DNA from: Ashinkailepas kermadecensis
Taxonomy: Eukaryota; Arthropoda; Thecostraca; Neolepadidae
DNA length: 64,000 nucleotides
Assembly (NCBI GenBank): GCA_034440615.1
Contig: JAOTOM010004304.1
Span: 62,001-126,000 of the forward strand
Direction of reading: 5' to 3'
This document shows, piece by piece, positions 23,541 through 35,131 of the stretch. How positions within the stretch are numbered: the first letter of the stretch is position 1; each line of letters opens with the position of its first letter. The notes beneath the pieces are model-generated. The model was not told the origin of the DNA. It saw nothing but the letters and a program-made list of their open reading frames with translations, and made no database searches. A program made the position numbers and the translations under genes.

Positions 23541-24120
23541 CTCCTCCCACATACCCCCGCCCAATCCCCACCCTCACTGGATCCACCAGCCACGCTCGCG
23601 CTCAGCTCTTCACAACGCTACTCCAAATGGAGGCACATCAGGTGGTATGTTTATTTGCGATTTTTCTGACGGTGTCCCAAGAGTGCGCCCACTCTATCGT
23701 TGACTGTTTCGTATACAGAATTGCACGGAGAATCAGAATATGGATGTTTTTCGAAAATCGACACTTATACATTTTTCGAAAAATGATATTATATAAAATA
23801 TATAATGTAAAAAATAATAAAACATGGATGTAAAAATTCATAAAAAATATTATGCAATACCATACTACGTCTGCTTTACAAAACATTTTACAGAATGGAT
23901 AAATAATGATAAACCTCGGAGTTATATCGCATTGACATTTGCAATGAGCAGAAAAAAGTCAGTATATGACGTCATCGTGACGTAAAAACCGTGAGACCTA
24001 GGGGCCTAAAAGTTCAGATTCGTATTCTCGACCCTAGACAACCCAATATAGGAACTTCCTTGGGAATTCGACAGGGTGCTGTGTTGAAACAGGCCTTCTG
24101 GGTGTCGAGTTTCTGAAGAA

Positions 24121-25435
24121 CTACTCAATAGTGTTAAGATACCAACCACAATCCTGGTCCTACTCCTGTAATTGGCTATGAGGGAAACTCAGAAGTCAAT
24201 CATGAAATGATAGTGTGTTATCAATTACTGATTATGGTCTGATGCAGACGCGTTCCCTGGAAGTTCTTCCCTCCGCGCTTAGACTTCCCGGTCAGCGAGA
24301 ACAGGTCAGGTGCCGCGCTGTCCATAAGAGCCGAACAACACAGCCGCACTACTGCTGTCACGGCGTCACCACCCAGGGTGCCCAAGTAGCACGCCTGGAA
24401 ATATGAGCAACTTTTGTTTATCTGACTGAGGGAAACATATTCGGGTGCTTAATGAGACCAATGAAATCGATGCGCCCTAAAGCCAATCGATGCGCCCAAA
24501 AGCCCTAAAGCCAAAATAACTAACTAACATAGATTGCAGGTGACGGATGCTGGCTGAGACAAATGGCATACACTGTTTCAAAAATCAGCCCCAGTCTCAT
24601 GCTGTTAAGATGACAATTTAATCCAAAATATGCCCAAATCAAGAGTATTTTTCACCCCTGTGGATTCTTCAGCTGTTGACAGCTAAAGAACAGCTGCATA
24701 AGCCCAAAGGGTAATACATACTGTTCGTTTGTGTTGATTGGTTGGTTGGTTATTGCACTTTATGGGCGCATATACTGCGTCGGTCATTCAGCGCCCATAG
24801 CATCGCCAGTCAAACAGTAAAATGCAAGCAACATCGTCAGTGAAACAGTGGAAGTAAGCGAAAGTCAGCGAAAGTCAGTCAGAATGACATGCCCTGGGGT
24901 GTGATACCATGCTAAACAAGTGTGATACCATGCTATGCTACGATCCTCATTTGTCAGATGTAAAAGCGAGTTAATGAGTCCAGCATACATCACAGAAATC
25001 TTGATTTCAGATAGGAAGTGGAAAAGCTGTCCTGATTGAACAAGGGAAGTCTTGTCGCCTGATGCTCCCCTAAGGCAGAGAGAAGCACGTCAAAAGTGGC
25101 ATCTTCGCTCATGGATAAGTTGGTAGCAGGCTGTTCACTTTGGTATCTTTTCGATTAAAGCACGATTATGACAGTATGAGACTATGGCGAGTTTTCCTAA
25201 GAGACATATTCCTGGGTAAATTAGATGCTCCAATAATATTTAGCGCAGTACTCGGTAGCTAAAATAGTTAAGTACGGCAAGGGTCATCTATTACATAAGA
25301 ACAAAAACGACACCGATGTCAGTTGTCACGCAATCAACAAAGAAACCATGACACAAAATACAACTTCCAAACTAGAATACAGTCCTGTCTGCATTGGAGA
25401 AACTGTACGATGAACATACATAAATCAAACCATAC
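24121..25435. other. Intergenic; two fragments of the GGTT-tailed family
   Basis: Fragments at 24455-24525 (ATGCGCCCTAAAGCCAA, with AACTAACTAAC tail) and 24737-24800 (GGTTGGTTGGTTATTGCAC...GGGCGCATA) point in opposite directions. The rest is unrecognised. Confidence 0.55.
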
Positions 25436-25644
25436 CAGTGAGCTGCGCCGTTCTGGAGACTCCAAGTGCTCAATGAAAGCTGCAATGTCTTCGTGGCTGC
25501 GAGCCGGGATCGGAAGCCCCTGGGGTTTCATCGACGTCAATGCCTTCCCTAGGAGGGCATCTAGGCGTGCAGAAAGGGCATCCTGCTTTTTGATGACTAC
25601 ATCCAGCTCAACAAGCACGGATGACAGTAGTCTCCTGGTAGCCT
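25436..25644 (-). CDS. Candidate internal exon, DUF4806-like (uncertain)
   Basis: Acceptor GTGCTGCAG at 25645, donor CTG|GTATGG at 25435, with 209 bp fully open between them. The product has a coiled-coil-like stretch (LVELDVVIKKQDALSARLDA) followed by LPIPARSHEDIAAFIEHLES PERR, reminiscent of the start of the DUF4806 domain often found in arthropod TE-associated or orphan proteins. No adjoining exon was found. It could be a lone exon of a host gene or a TE fragment. Confidence 0.35.
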
Positions 25645-25959
25645 CTGCAGCACATTTGCAGATAGCATTAATTGTGAGGTAGTGGAAGAGCCACAAAACA
25701 GCCCCACACACCTTGCTTCAAGATGTCATCAGTCAATGCAGCTAAAAGAATCTTCACAGCTCTCAATATGTCCTAAAATTAATGTCATCATATAAGAATA
25801 ACGTAGTAATGATCGGTATGATGCTGTTCTTCAGTGGCAGCATGCATTGCCCAACTGAACCAAAACAGCAGGCACTGTCCAACGACAGCAGGCGTTCTCC
25901 ACTCCAGTCCACTCAAAACCGGGTGGCTTGATCCCCATGCAAATCCTTTTTGTACTGAG

Positions 25960-26340
25960 AATTTCCAAACAATTTATTTTCTTCAAAAATAAAAAAAAAA
26001 ACCTAACCTAACCCAACCTATCCTAAGCTAGCCTGAACTGTTTTTTAAGAAAACAAGATCAATTAATAAAAATGCAATAAACAAATGTTATAACTTGTAA
26101 CAAAAGATTAACCAGGCCTAACTTAACCAAACCTAACCCCTTTGTATGCTTTATGGAGGTAAAATGTGCGCAAAACTTGTCTCGTGGTTGCCGTAAATTC
26201 AATAATACCAAAGCTAATTCTTCTTTATGGAAAATTGCCATATTTTTTTCAACACAAAACTCTTTAATTTGAAGATTAAAAAATACAAAATTTGCTTCAA
26301 TTACCCAGAAAGCCTAACATAACCTAACTTTATCAAACTT
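25960..26340. repeat. AT-rich dispersed repeat with CCTAA-like tracts
   Basis: ACCTAACCTAACCCAACC at 25990, then the GCTTTATGGAGGTAAAATGT module reversed relative to 8600 and 43360. Same family as 8570-10900. Confidence 0.6.
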
Positions 26341-26355
26341 AACCTACAGACTCAT

Positions 26356-27767
26356 GGGGTCTGTTCCCGCGCCCTCATCCGGAATAGGTTGAGCTTCGGC
26401 CAGTGGTGGCCTTCCAGGTCGAGGCGCTGGAACGACCGGTAGAGTTTTGTCCTTCAATCAGCTGTTGGCGGTGGTATGGTTGTAGTGCTATTTGGCGCAT
26501 ATGTGCAAATCGGTGGCATTCTCGGTCCCTTGCTCCAATCTTGCACGTGGCAGTGCCGATATTTTTATTAATTGACATACTTACTTGCTGTTGTGAAAGC
26601 CCAATGAATCCTATTGTGCAGTAGCTATTGGAGGATAAATAAAGTACGCTGCAAGCTATGTTTTCTGATTCCGACTCCGACCGGGAAGCTGACGTACAGT
26701 GGATGGCGATGGCTTGTGCTGCTTCAGGAGCTCAAAAACATTTATTCCAGGGGCGGATCCAGACATTTTCAAAGGCGGGGAGGTAGGTACCCGTCTGGAG
26801 GAGAGTCATTTCTTCGGAGGGGCGCTGTTGCGGAAGTCTCTTGACGTTCTCGTTCAGAATAATATTCAATAAGCGGGGGAAGGGGACTGCACTTGGGCAT
26901 ACTGAATGAACGTCTTTTACTCTGAGAGGGGCAACTTGGGACGAAACACCGCTTAGCGAGGGGCACTCAAGTAGGACGCTGTACTCGGCGGGTTAACGTT
27001 TGAGCAGTGGTGTTGCTCTCTCTCTCTCTGTTGAGGGGCAAGTGCCACTTAATGTTGGTTTACCCTACCCCAATAATTTTAACTGCTAACATTGGACCAT
27101 AGGGAGTGTGCCCTCCAATGCATTTGGGCCTGGCCACTGCCTTCATATATTTTCCCCCAATAATTTTCATAAATCTCAACGCCCGTGCGTCAGAGGGAAG
27201 CCACCTTCCCACGTGGAGTGTACACCGAGCTCCTCCATCAGCCACTGATACATACATGGATGCAAACAAGAAGTATGGATGCATACCAGCAAGCATGTCC
27301 CCTCAAATGCGTGCAAATTGGCATGCATGACTGAACCTACAATTTGCTCATCAAATTTAAGACACCCAGCTCCGATTTCCACTTGTGCATTGGATGCTCC
27401 CGAAGTGCACTGGGCGACAAAGTGGGTGACCCAAAACATGGGTGACTGCTCATATCCATCACATATCCCATGTCTCTTGGATTTCTTCCAAAAAAAACAT
27501 AGCTCTAAAATAAAGAAAGTGTGAATTATACAACCAATGACTGTGCTCCTGCCCTTAGCCAGGTTAAAAACAATAGTTGATGCTGAACGCCACTGTTGCG
27601 GCACGTTTGTCGTATTCCTTCCTCAACCGCCGACCGGTCGGATTAGGTTTTTCTCATCCGGTTGAGGCTCGATGAGGGTAAACCAATTCCGGATGAGGCG
27701 CGGTAACGGCCGGTAGAGGAAATGGAGGCTCAACCTATCCCGGATGAGGTCGCGGCAACAGACCCTA
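26356..27767. mobile_element. Old 1.4-kb TIR element
   Basis: Left GGGGTCTGTTCCCGCG...CTCATCCGGAATAGGTTGAG; right, reverse complement, AGGGTCTGTTGCCGCG...CTCATCCGGGATAGGTTGAG, giving about 45 bp of TIR. Flanks AGACTCAT (left) and TGATTCAT (right) match at 6 of 8, consistent with an old 8-bp hAT-type duplication. The interior has a nested CAGGGGCGGATCCAGAC end at 26752 and no transposase. Confidence 0.65.
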
Positions 27768-27779
27768 TGATTCATGAAT

Positions 27780-28112
27780 GTAAAATGTATGTAAAACTTG
27801 TCTCGTAATTACCTTAAACTGCAGTAATACAGCATTTTTTATGTGGAGGAATGTTGAATTGACCGTGAGCAATATTTAAATTATTCTTATCATAGCTGAG
27901 AAACACCAGCTATGAATTTGGAAAGCTATGGCACAAAACAATGGTTGTATTTGTACTTTGTAGGTAGTCATTGGTGTTGAGGAAGCATTTTGCATAATCA
28001 GATATGGAGGATAGTTGTTCTTCAAAACCAGTTACATCATAACATCGGTTTGCATTTTACACCACATCTTTCTTCCAAAACAAATAAATATAAGCCGCCC
28101 CCATAAAATTTA
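27780..28112. other. Non-coding stretch, nothing recognised
   Basis: AT-rich unique sequence; the first part again resembles the AAACTTGTCTCGT module seen at 26175. Confidence 0.4.
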
Positions 28113-28408
28113 AAAAAAAAAAAAAGGGAACTTTCCCGGGGGGAAAAATTTTCCCAACAAAAAAAACAGCGCCCCCCCCCCCCCAAACCCCCATGTCATC
28201 AAAAAAAAAAAAAAAAAAAAAAAAAATGGTGGATTAAATAAAAAAAAAAAACATATAAAAAAAAAAACCCCCCCCACTTAAAAAAAAAAAAAAAAAAAAA
28301 ACCACCAACAAAAAAAAAAACCGCCCCCCCAAAAAAAAAAAACCCCCCCCCCCCACAAAAAAAAAAAAGTACCTTTCCTGCCCATAAAGCAAAAAAAAAA
28401 AAAAGCGG

Positions 28409-28447
<39 letters not shown>

Positions 28448-28653
28448 CCGCCCGGCCGGAAAACAAAAAAAAAACAAAAAAAAAAAAAAAAAAAAAAAAC
28501 ACGACAGGGCGGCCCCCCCCCCCCCCCCCCCCCGCCCCCCCCCCAAAAAAACACCCACCCCACCTTGGCCGGGGCGGGGGCGGGGGCCCCCCCCCCCCCC
28601 CCCCCCCCCCCCACCCCCCCCACCCCCCCGGCCGGCCAAAAAAAAAAAAAAGG

Positions 28654-28723
<70 letters not shown>
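28113..28723. repeat. A/C homopolymer tract, suspected assembly or read artefact
   Basis: About 600 bp almost entirely of long A runs and C runs with a few G runs, ending exactly at the terminus of copy B. Open frames across it encode only Phe/Gly or Lys/Pro runs. A collapsed or miscalled long-read segment is more likely than a real sequence. Confidence 0.75.
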
Positions 28724-30479
28724 CCAGTGGCGTCGCCACGAAATACTTGTTGAAAGGAGCCTCCTGAAGATGTTGAAAGGAGCCTCCTGCTCCCCGAAAG
28801 GGGGCCTCCACTGTGTTAGGGCCTCCTATTGTTTTTTAGGCTCTTAGTATGGTTCCAGAATGGGAAACATGATTTCATATTGATGTCTTGTTTGCTCTTG
28901 GCATGGTGCATCATTTACGCAAAACGAAATAGCAATAATCTTTTTTTTTCGCTGAGAACTGAGCCATACCAGGGTATAAATAAGTAATATGTGGATAAAT
29001 ACCTAAGTGCCCAAACAAACCAATGTCTTAATGCTTTCTCGACCAGAATAATCTTCCCGCTGGCCTCTAGATTGCAGCGAGCTGGCGGGGCTGGTGCTGA
29101 GCATATCTTAAAGATATCTCCCATTGATCAACCCACTTCTATGTCCACCAAGTCTAACTGAATTTAGTTAGATTCATCACTACTGTTCATCAGTCATTCC
29201 CATCAGCTTGATGTCATAAGCAAGCTTAAACGATCATTTCTCAGTCCTAGGACGACAATTTCGCGAAGGTGACAACGAGAAGTTGATTGAGTTGGTTTTC
29301 TGATCGTCATCTTAGGGATTCATTTATTTTTTATAACATTTGGTGCTGGCTGCAAGGCACCTGGCACACAAGCTAAAATAATAAATCCTCAGCGAATAAA
29401 TTCACGGCAAGAACAAGCATTGAACAACAATGCATAAATGACAATGCAACAATGTAACAATGGCAATGCATAAATAACGCAAAACCTTCAAATTCCACGC
29501 CGCCACGCCTATGGTTTTCGCTGTGCTGTACAGTTTTGTAAATGACGTCGTTGAGAAGGTATTGAAGCTGGGAAGCTCTAATCATGCAGGCTGTAATCAC
29601 AGAAGACAAGTTTGTAGGAAGAAAATGCATTTAAAAACATCATTCCTCCCATTTTATATGGGGTATCGGTGTTGTTCTGTGTGCTTGTGAGGGGGAATTT
29701 GCCCCCTCAATGTCGGCTTTGCCCCATGGGCGTATGCTTCTGAAAATTATTGGGGGACCAGTGGCGTACCTATATTTGCGTCAAGGGGGAGGGGGCAAAC
29801 GTATTTGGAGGGGTCGACATACCCCATTAAAAAAGTCCTCGGATTTCGACCACTATTTTGTCAAAGGGGACCTTTTGAAATAAAATAATTAGTGACCAAC
29901 TGAATTGTCCTGTGGAGGGGCCTAATCTACCACTATTGTTTCTGATTCGTCGGATTTCAACCCTAACTCCCCCACCCTGTCCTAAGGTTTTCTTTTGGTA
30001 TCCCTTGATAAGCCACCTCACACTGCTGAAATTACACCTACGCAAATCACTTTAAAATGTAAAATTTCCCAATTTCAGACATTCCAGTTCATAGCGCCCG
30101 GTCGCCACGACGCCAACGTTCGTGCACGTGCACACCCATCTTGCGCATTCGGCGCATTCGCCACACTTCGTGCGATGCTACGGTTTCTGCTAGGCCTCCT
30201 ACGTTTTGCTAATTGCTGCCACATGATAGACTTGCGCCATATTTGACGTGATGGAATGCTTCGTATGGGCGTTCGCTGCGAAAATTCGATTAATTAAGTT
30301 CGATCATTAGTTCCCTTCTTCCCACATTTTATGGTGGTTAAAAATGCGGATACCCGCTGAGCTTTGATGCACCTCATATCTTTGATTAAATATGCTCCCA
30401 GATTGGCTACCGAACCGAGGCCCTGCCTCAGTGTTCTTTTTTGGACCCGTTTCGTCTTTCTTCGTCTACGGATGTGTCT

Positions 30480-32150
30480 TAGGGCTCCAATCCATTTTTG
30501 TTAGGGGCCCAACACATCTTCGAAACCCCTGCTCGTTTTAGGGGTTTGTTGTTTTTTTGTGCACCGAGGATTTTTTTAGGTGTCGGGGCGTTTTCAAAGA
30601 TCCCGATGTGTTTATTTAGTGCCCGGTCTTTTTGTTCGTTTTGGGACCATGTTGCTTTTTGCGTCCCCAGCCTCTTTTTCAGGCCCTTGTGCGGTCGCAT
30701 GACACCTGTATGCCTTGAGAACTTCCGGTGTATTTCCTTTAGAGCTCCCGGCATGTTTATTTAGGGCTGCAACGCATGTTTTAAGGCCCTGTCGCTTTTT
30801 GCGGGACTCTGGAGGGCCAGTTGCATTTTCGGCCCCGTTGTGCTCTTAGGGTTCCGCTGTGTTTATTTGGGGCTTCTGACGCACATTTGTGGGGCCCCAG
30901 TACGATTTTGGTGCTTCGGTGCGATTTTTCTGGGTCCCAGCGCGACTTATCGCGCCCAGGCGCGTGGTTCCGGGGACCCAACGCCAGTTTTCTGGGCTCA
31001 ACGCGATTTTGTGGATCTCTTCTGAATTTTCTTTAAAGTCCGAATCCCGGCCTGATTTTTCGAGCCCCTGGCGCCATGTTTTTGTATCTCACCTCGATTT
31101 TTTTCGAGCTCCGATATGTTTTTTTCGGGGCCGTACGCGATTTGTGAAGGCATCTGATGATATGTTCGGTGCTCCAGAGCCATTTTCCTGACACGGACAT
31201 TTATTTTTTGGAATCCCTCCATATTTTGGAGGGCTCCGGCTTGATTTTTTTTTCGGATACCGATGCGATTTTTGGGTCACACTGTGCTTATGTGGGGCCC
31301 TAGACGCCAATTTTTGGGAGCCCCGACGTGAATTTTTGATGCCCAGACCAAATTTTTGGGACTACCGATGGGAATTGTGGGTCCCGAGCGCGATATTTGG
31401 GGGGACCGGTTCGAGTTTGCGGGGCGCGTTGTGCTTAGCTGTGGCCCCAACGCGATCTTGGCGGTTCCTGTTGCAGATTTTCGGGCCTCGGAGCGAGTTT
31501 TCTGGGGCCCGCCGTATTTATTTGGAGCCCCTGCGCGAATTCTGGTGGACCGACGCGAATTTTGGTGGCCCCAGCGCGACTTTTGGGGGCCAAGGCACGA
31601 TTTTTTTCGGTGCCCTGACACGTTTTTTTCGGTGCCCAACGGGTTTTTGGGGGACTTTGACCCGATTTTTGAGGCCGCAGAGTGACATTCCGGTTGATAA
31701 TTGATTTTTTGGGGAAGCTGCAACTTTTGGGGGCCCGACGCGATCTTTTGGGCCCCCAGTGTGATTTTGAAGGGCTGCGACGCGACTTTTTTAGTCCAAT
31801 GTAATCTTTTGTATCCCGACGTCATTTGCTTGGATCCCTAGCGCTAGTTTTAGCGACCTCGACACTTTTTGGGGTCCAATACGTTTTGGAGGCTTTTGGC
31901 GCCATTGTTGGGGTCCCAGAGTGATTATCCATGTCCGGATTGTTTTTCGTTGCCTCGTGCTTCATTTGTGTCCCAATGAGACTGTTGGGGAACGGTACGA
32001 CCTGTCGTGCCCCTAGCGTGATTTTCATGGTCCGGGCGTGAATTTTTGGTACCCCAGGCTCAGCGTGATTTTCAGGGGCCCGGCCGGATCTTTTTGGGCC
32101 CATACCGTGATTTTCAAGTACCCCGGCACGACTCCTACCATTTCTTAGGG
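30480..32150. repeat. Array 2 of copy B
   Basis: Reverse-complement counterpart of 13560-15260, unit order preserved. Confidence 0.8.
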
Positions 32151-33950
32151 GCTTCTTCTTGCAAATTATAGGCCTCCTCTCGCGTCTTAGGGGTCTCGTC
32201 TCATTTCCTGGAGCCTCTTTACCGGTTTTGGATGTCTCCTCTTGTGTCCTACCCTCCTCCATATTCAATGGCCCTCCTCTCCCGTCTTGGAGGGCCTCCT
32301 CCTACATCCTGGGGCCCCTTTAGCATGGCATGGGGCTTCCTCTCATGCTCCAGGGGCATTCTCTGCCAAATTAGGGGCCTCCTGCCACGCCTCGTGGGCC
32401 TCCTTTGTCCTGGCAAAGCCTTACCCGTCTTGAGGGGATCTTCAATTTTGGAAACCTCACCTTCTTCCATACCTGCTACCAACTCCCATCTTAAGGGCCT
32501 CCTCTCATTTCCTGGGAACTCCTTCCGGTCTTCAGGGCCTCATTCGGCCCTGGAGACCGCCTACTCCGTCTTGAGGGACTCCTCTCGAGTCCGGCAGGGG
32601 CCTCCTTTTCTCTTCTAGAGGCCTTCTTTTTCAAATTAGGGGCCTCCTCTCACGTCTTGGGGGCCTCCTGCTCTGTGTTTTGATTCGATCTTTGCCCATT
32701 TTAAGGGTGGCCTCTTATCTCCTGGTGGACTCCTCTTCTCTCCCAGGTGCCTCATCTTCCAAATTACAAGCACCCTTTCCTATCTCAGTTGCCTTGTCAT
32801 CTCCTGGGGACCTTCTTACCCGTCTTGGAGCCTTCTTTCTCGCCTGGGAGCCATCCCTCTTATCTAATGGTCTTTCTCTCCTGTTTTAGGGGCCTCTTTG
32901 TTCATCATGGGGTCTCATTTCCAATCCTGTGTCGTCCTCTTCCGAATTAGGTGCCTCCTGCCACGTTTCTGGATCATCCTTTTCTATCTTGGTGGAACCT
33001 TACCCATTTTGGGGCCTGCTTTTGCGTCTCCGAAACCCCATCTCATATCCACTGGCTTTCTCTTCCGTCTTAGGGCCTCCTCTCATTTTCTGGGGCCTCC
33101 CTTCCCGTATTGGGGCCTCCTTTGCAATCATGGGGCCTCCTTTGCAATCCTTGGGGGCCTCCTTTGCAATCCTGGGCCTCGGTTTTGAATTGGGGTCTTT
33201 TGCAATCCTGGGGGCCTCCTTTGCAATCCTGGGGGCCTCCTTTGCAATCCTGGGGGCCTCCTTTGCAATCCTGGGGGCCTCCTTTGCAATCCTGGGGGCC
33301 TCCTTTGCAATCCTGGGGGCCTCCTTTGCAATCCTGGGGGCCTCCGTGCCAATTGTTGACACTCTCTTGATTTCTGGGGCCTCCTATCCTCTCATAGGTG
33401 ACTCCTTTTTCAAATTAGGGGCCTCCTCTCACGTCTTGGAGGCCTCATCGCCTGTGTTTGGAGCCTCATTATCCTCTTAGCAGGGCGCTTTTGCGTCATA
33501 GTCCCAAATCTTCTCTCCTAGGGTCCTCCTCTTCCAAAATATGGGCCTCATCTGGCTGGTCTCAGTGGCCTTCTCTCATTCCTGCGGAGACCTTCTTACC
33601 CATCTTGGGGCTCCCTCTTGCGTCCGGAGAAATATCTCCTATCATTCCTTATTTTCTATTGTAGGGGCCTCCTCTTCCATCTTGGGGGCCTCGTTTTCCA
33701 AATTAAGAATATCCTGCCACCCATCGGAAGCCTTCTTGTCTAACCTGGGTGGCTTCTTGCCCGTCTCGGTGGCATCCTTTTCGTCCTGGGGGCCTCCTCC
33801 CAATCTCTGTCCTACGTATCTTATAGGGACCTGATTAGATTTCCCGGGGGCCTCGTTGCCAGTCTTGGGGCCTCCTTGACAGCATGATCTTCTGTCTCGT
33901 CGGCCTCCTTGCTCACCTTTTTTCCTATGCATTTCCGGATAGGGGCCTCC
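32150..33950. repeat. Array 1 of copy B
   Basis: GGGGCCTCCT units. At 33105-33345 the 21-bp unit GGGGGCCTCCTTTGCAATCCT is repeated about ten times; its counterpart in copy A (near 12533) is single. Confidence 0.85.
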
Positions 33951-34481
33951 TCAAATTTCAGGGGGGGGCATAAGAGCTCGGCGCACGCTCGCCGACGTCC
34001 GCGCAGTCGCCACCGCTACGGACGATCTGCGGTGCCGCGATCGTGGGCTCGCGAGCTGCAGCAGCCACATGTGTCCAGTCAGGTGGCGCACCATGTCCGC
34101 GCTCCGGTCGTTGTTCTCCGTTGCCGCCACGATCCATGGCGAGTTCGCCGCCTCGCTGCTCCGTCGCCAGCAGTTGGTCAACGTGGCGAGACCAGATAGC
34201 GTGCCCCACGTCCACTTCGTAGACACGAGACCGGGGCGCGCGACATCTGTCCCGCGCACCCACTTACTCGCGCCGGTGCAGCACCGCGCCCACACGGCGG
34301 CTCCTAGCCGGAATTCTCTCGACCTGCCGCCTGCTGACTCTTGCAGCCTCTGGCCGGCCTCTTGCAGGACTGTGTCCGCACTCGGCACCAGCAGGTTCAG
34401 CCGTGTGCGGATGTTCCGGCCGTATAGCATTTCTACTGGCGTACGCCCTGTGGCCGCGTGCGGAGTCGCCCTGTAGGCCAT
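33951..34481 (-). pseudogene. gypsy-like integrase C-terminal part
   Basis: YRATPHAATGRTPVEMLYGR followed by RTRLNLLVPS is the usual end of a gypsy integrase core. After about 34320 the sequence loses recognisable motifs, and it joins copy B at 33968. Confidence 0.7.
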
Positions 34482-35131
34482 CAGGAGTTTAGGGACGCAT
34501 CGACTGCGTCGGTCATGCAGCTGTAGGCCATCAGTGCGCGGGTCAACGCGAGGTCCACTCCGTCGCCCGCAGCCACGGTCGTCCTCAGGGCGTTTTTCAA
34601 CGTGCCGACCGCCCGCTCCGTCAACCCGTTTGATGAAGCGTGGTACGGAACGATGCGAACGTGACGGATGCCATTCGCTTGCATGAAGGTGGCGAACTCT
34701 TGGCTGGCGAACTGAGGGCCGTTGTCAATCACCACCTGCAGTGGCAGTCCCAGCCGAGCGAACATGTGCCTCATTACGGCCACCGTCCGGCCGGTCGTCG
34801 TTGTCTTCATCGGTACCGCCTCCAGCCACTTGGAATAGCTGTCCACGACGACAAGGAAGCTACAGCCCAACATCGGGCCCATGAAGTTGGCATGGATGCA
34901 CTGCCACGTCCCGCTCGCGGGCCCCCAGGCGTGCCGAGCGGCGTGAGGGGGCGCTGCCCTCCTGGCGACGCAGGCGTCGCAGTCGCGCGCCAGCGCCTCG
35001 AGCTCGGTGTCCAGCCTCGGCCACCAGACGAACCGCCGCGACAGCTGTTTCATCTTCGCGGATCCGAAGTGTCTTTCATGCAGCTCCTTCTTCACGGGCA
35101 CTCCTAAGGTCACGCGGCACCACGACCACAC
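34481..35131 (-). pseudogene. gypsy-like integrase
   Basis: HHCC finger LHERHFGS...RDCDACVAR, then the catalytic core HANFMGP, DSYSKWLEAVP, VIDNGPQFAS and GLTERAVGTLK. The first catalytic Asp is Asn (codon 34888-34886). The frame is ended by a 36-bp insertion at 34485-34520; the domain resumes beyond it as MAYRATPHAATGRTPVEML. Confidence 0.85.
34485..34520 (-). mobile_element. 36-bp retroposed fragment of the GGTT-tailed family with 14-bp target duplication
   Basis: GACGCATCGACTGCGTCGGT core, flanked by the exact direct repeat CTGTAGGCCATCAG at 34471-34484 and 34521-34534. The duplicated target is integrase sequence, so the insertion is younger than the gypsy copy. Confidence 0.85.

Larger units (their letters stand above)
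21585..24120. mobile_element. Long inverted-repeat structure, arms about 0.45 kb, probable decayed TIR transposon
   Basis: Left arm about 21585-22055 and right arm about 23655-24120 are reverse complements at roughly 75-80% by eye. Matching landmarks include GTTGTCTAGG, ATGACGTCATATGCTGAC, TTTTTCGAAAAATG and CAATTCTGTAT. I see no transposase in the 1.6-kb centre and could not fix exact ends or a target duplication. The centre contains a younger nested MITE (23212-23540). Confidence 0.65.
28725..33968 (-). mobile_element. Copy B: second large hAT-like array element, reverse orientation
   Basis: Begins with CAGTGGCGTCGCCACGAAAT, identical to the copy A right end. It then matches copy A in reverse order: unique end (to 30045), spacer, module (30316-30425), array 2 (30480-32150), array 1 (32150-33950). 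It stops at CTCCTCAAATTTCAGGGGGG, about 100 bp short of the terminus seen in copy A, and joins gypsy-like sequence, so its other end and target duplication are lost. It lacks the 0.8-kb inverted array insertion of copy A. Confidence 0.85.

Noticed and set aside
28199..28639. Gly/Phe-rich frame of 146 residues
   Set aside because: Homopolymer artefact tract.
33000..33362. Repetitive APRIAKE frame
   Set aside because: Product of the 21-bp unit expansion; not conserved in copy A.
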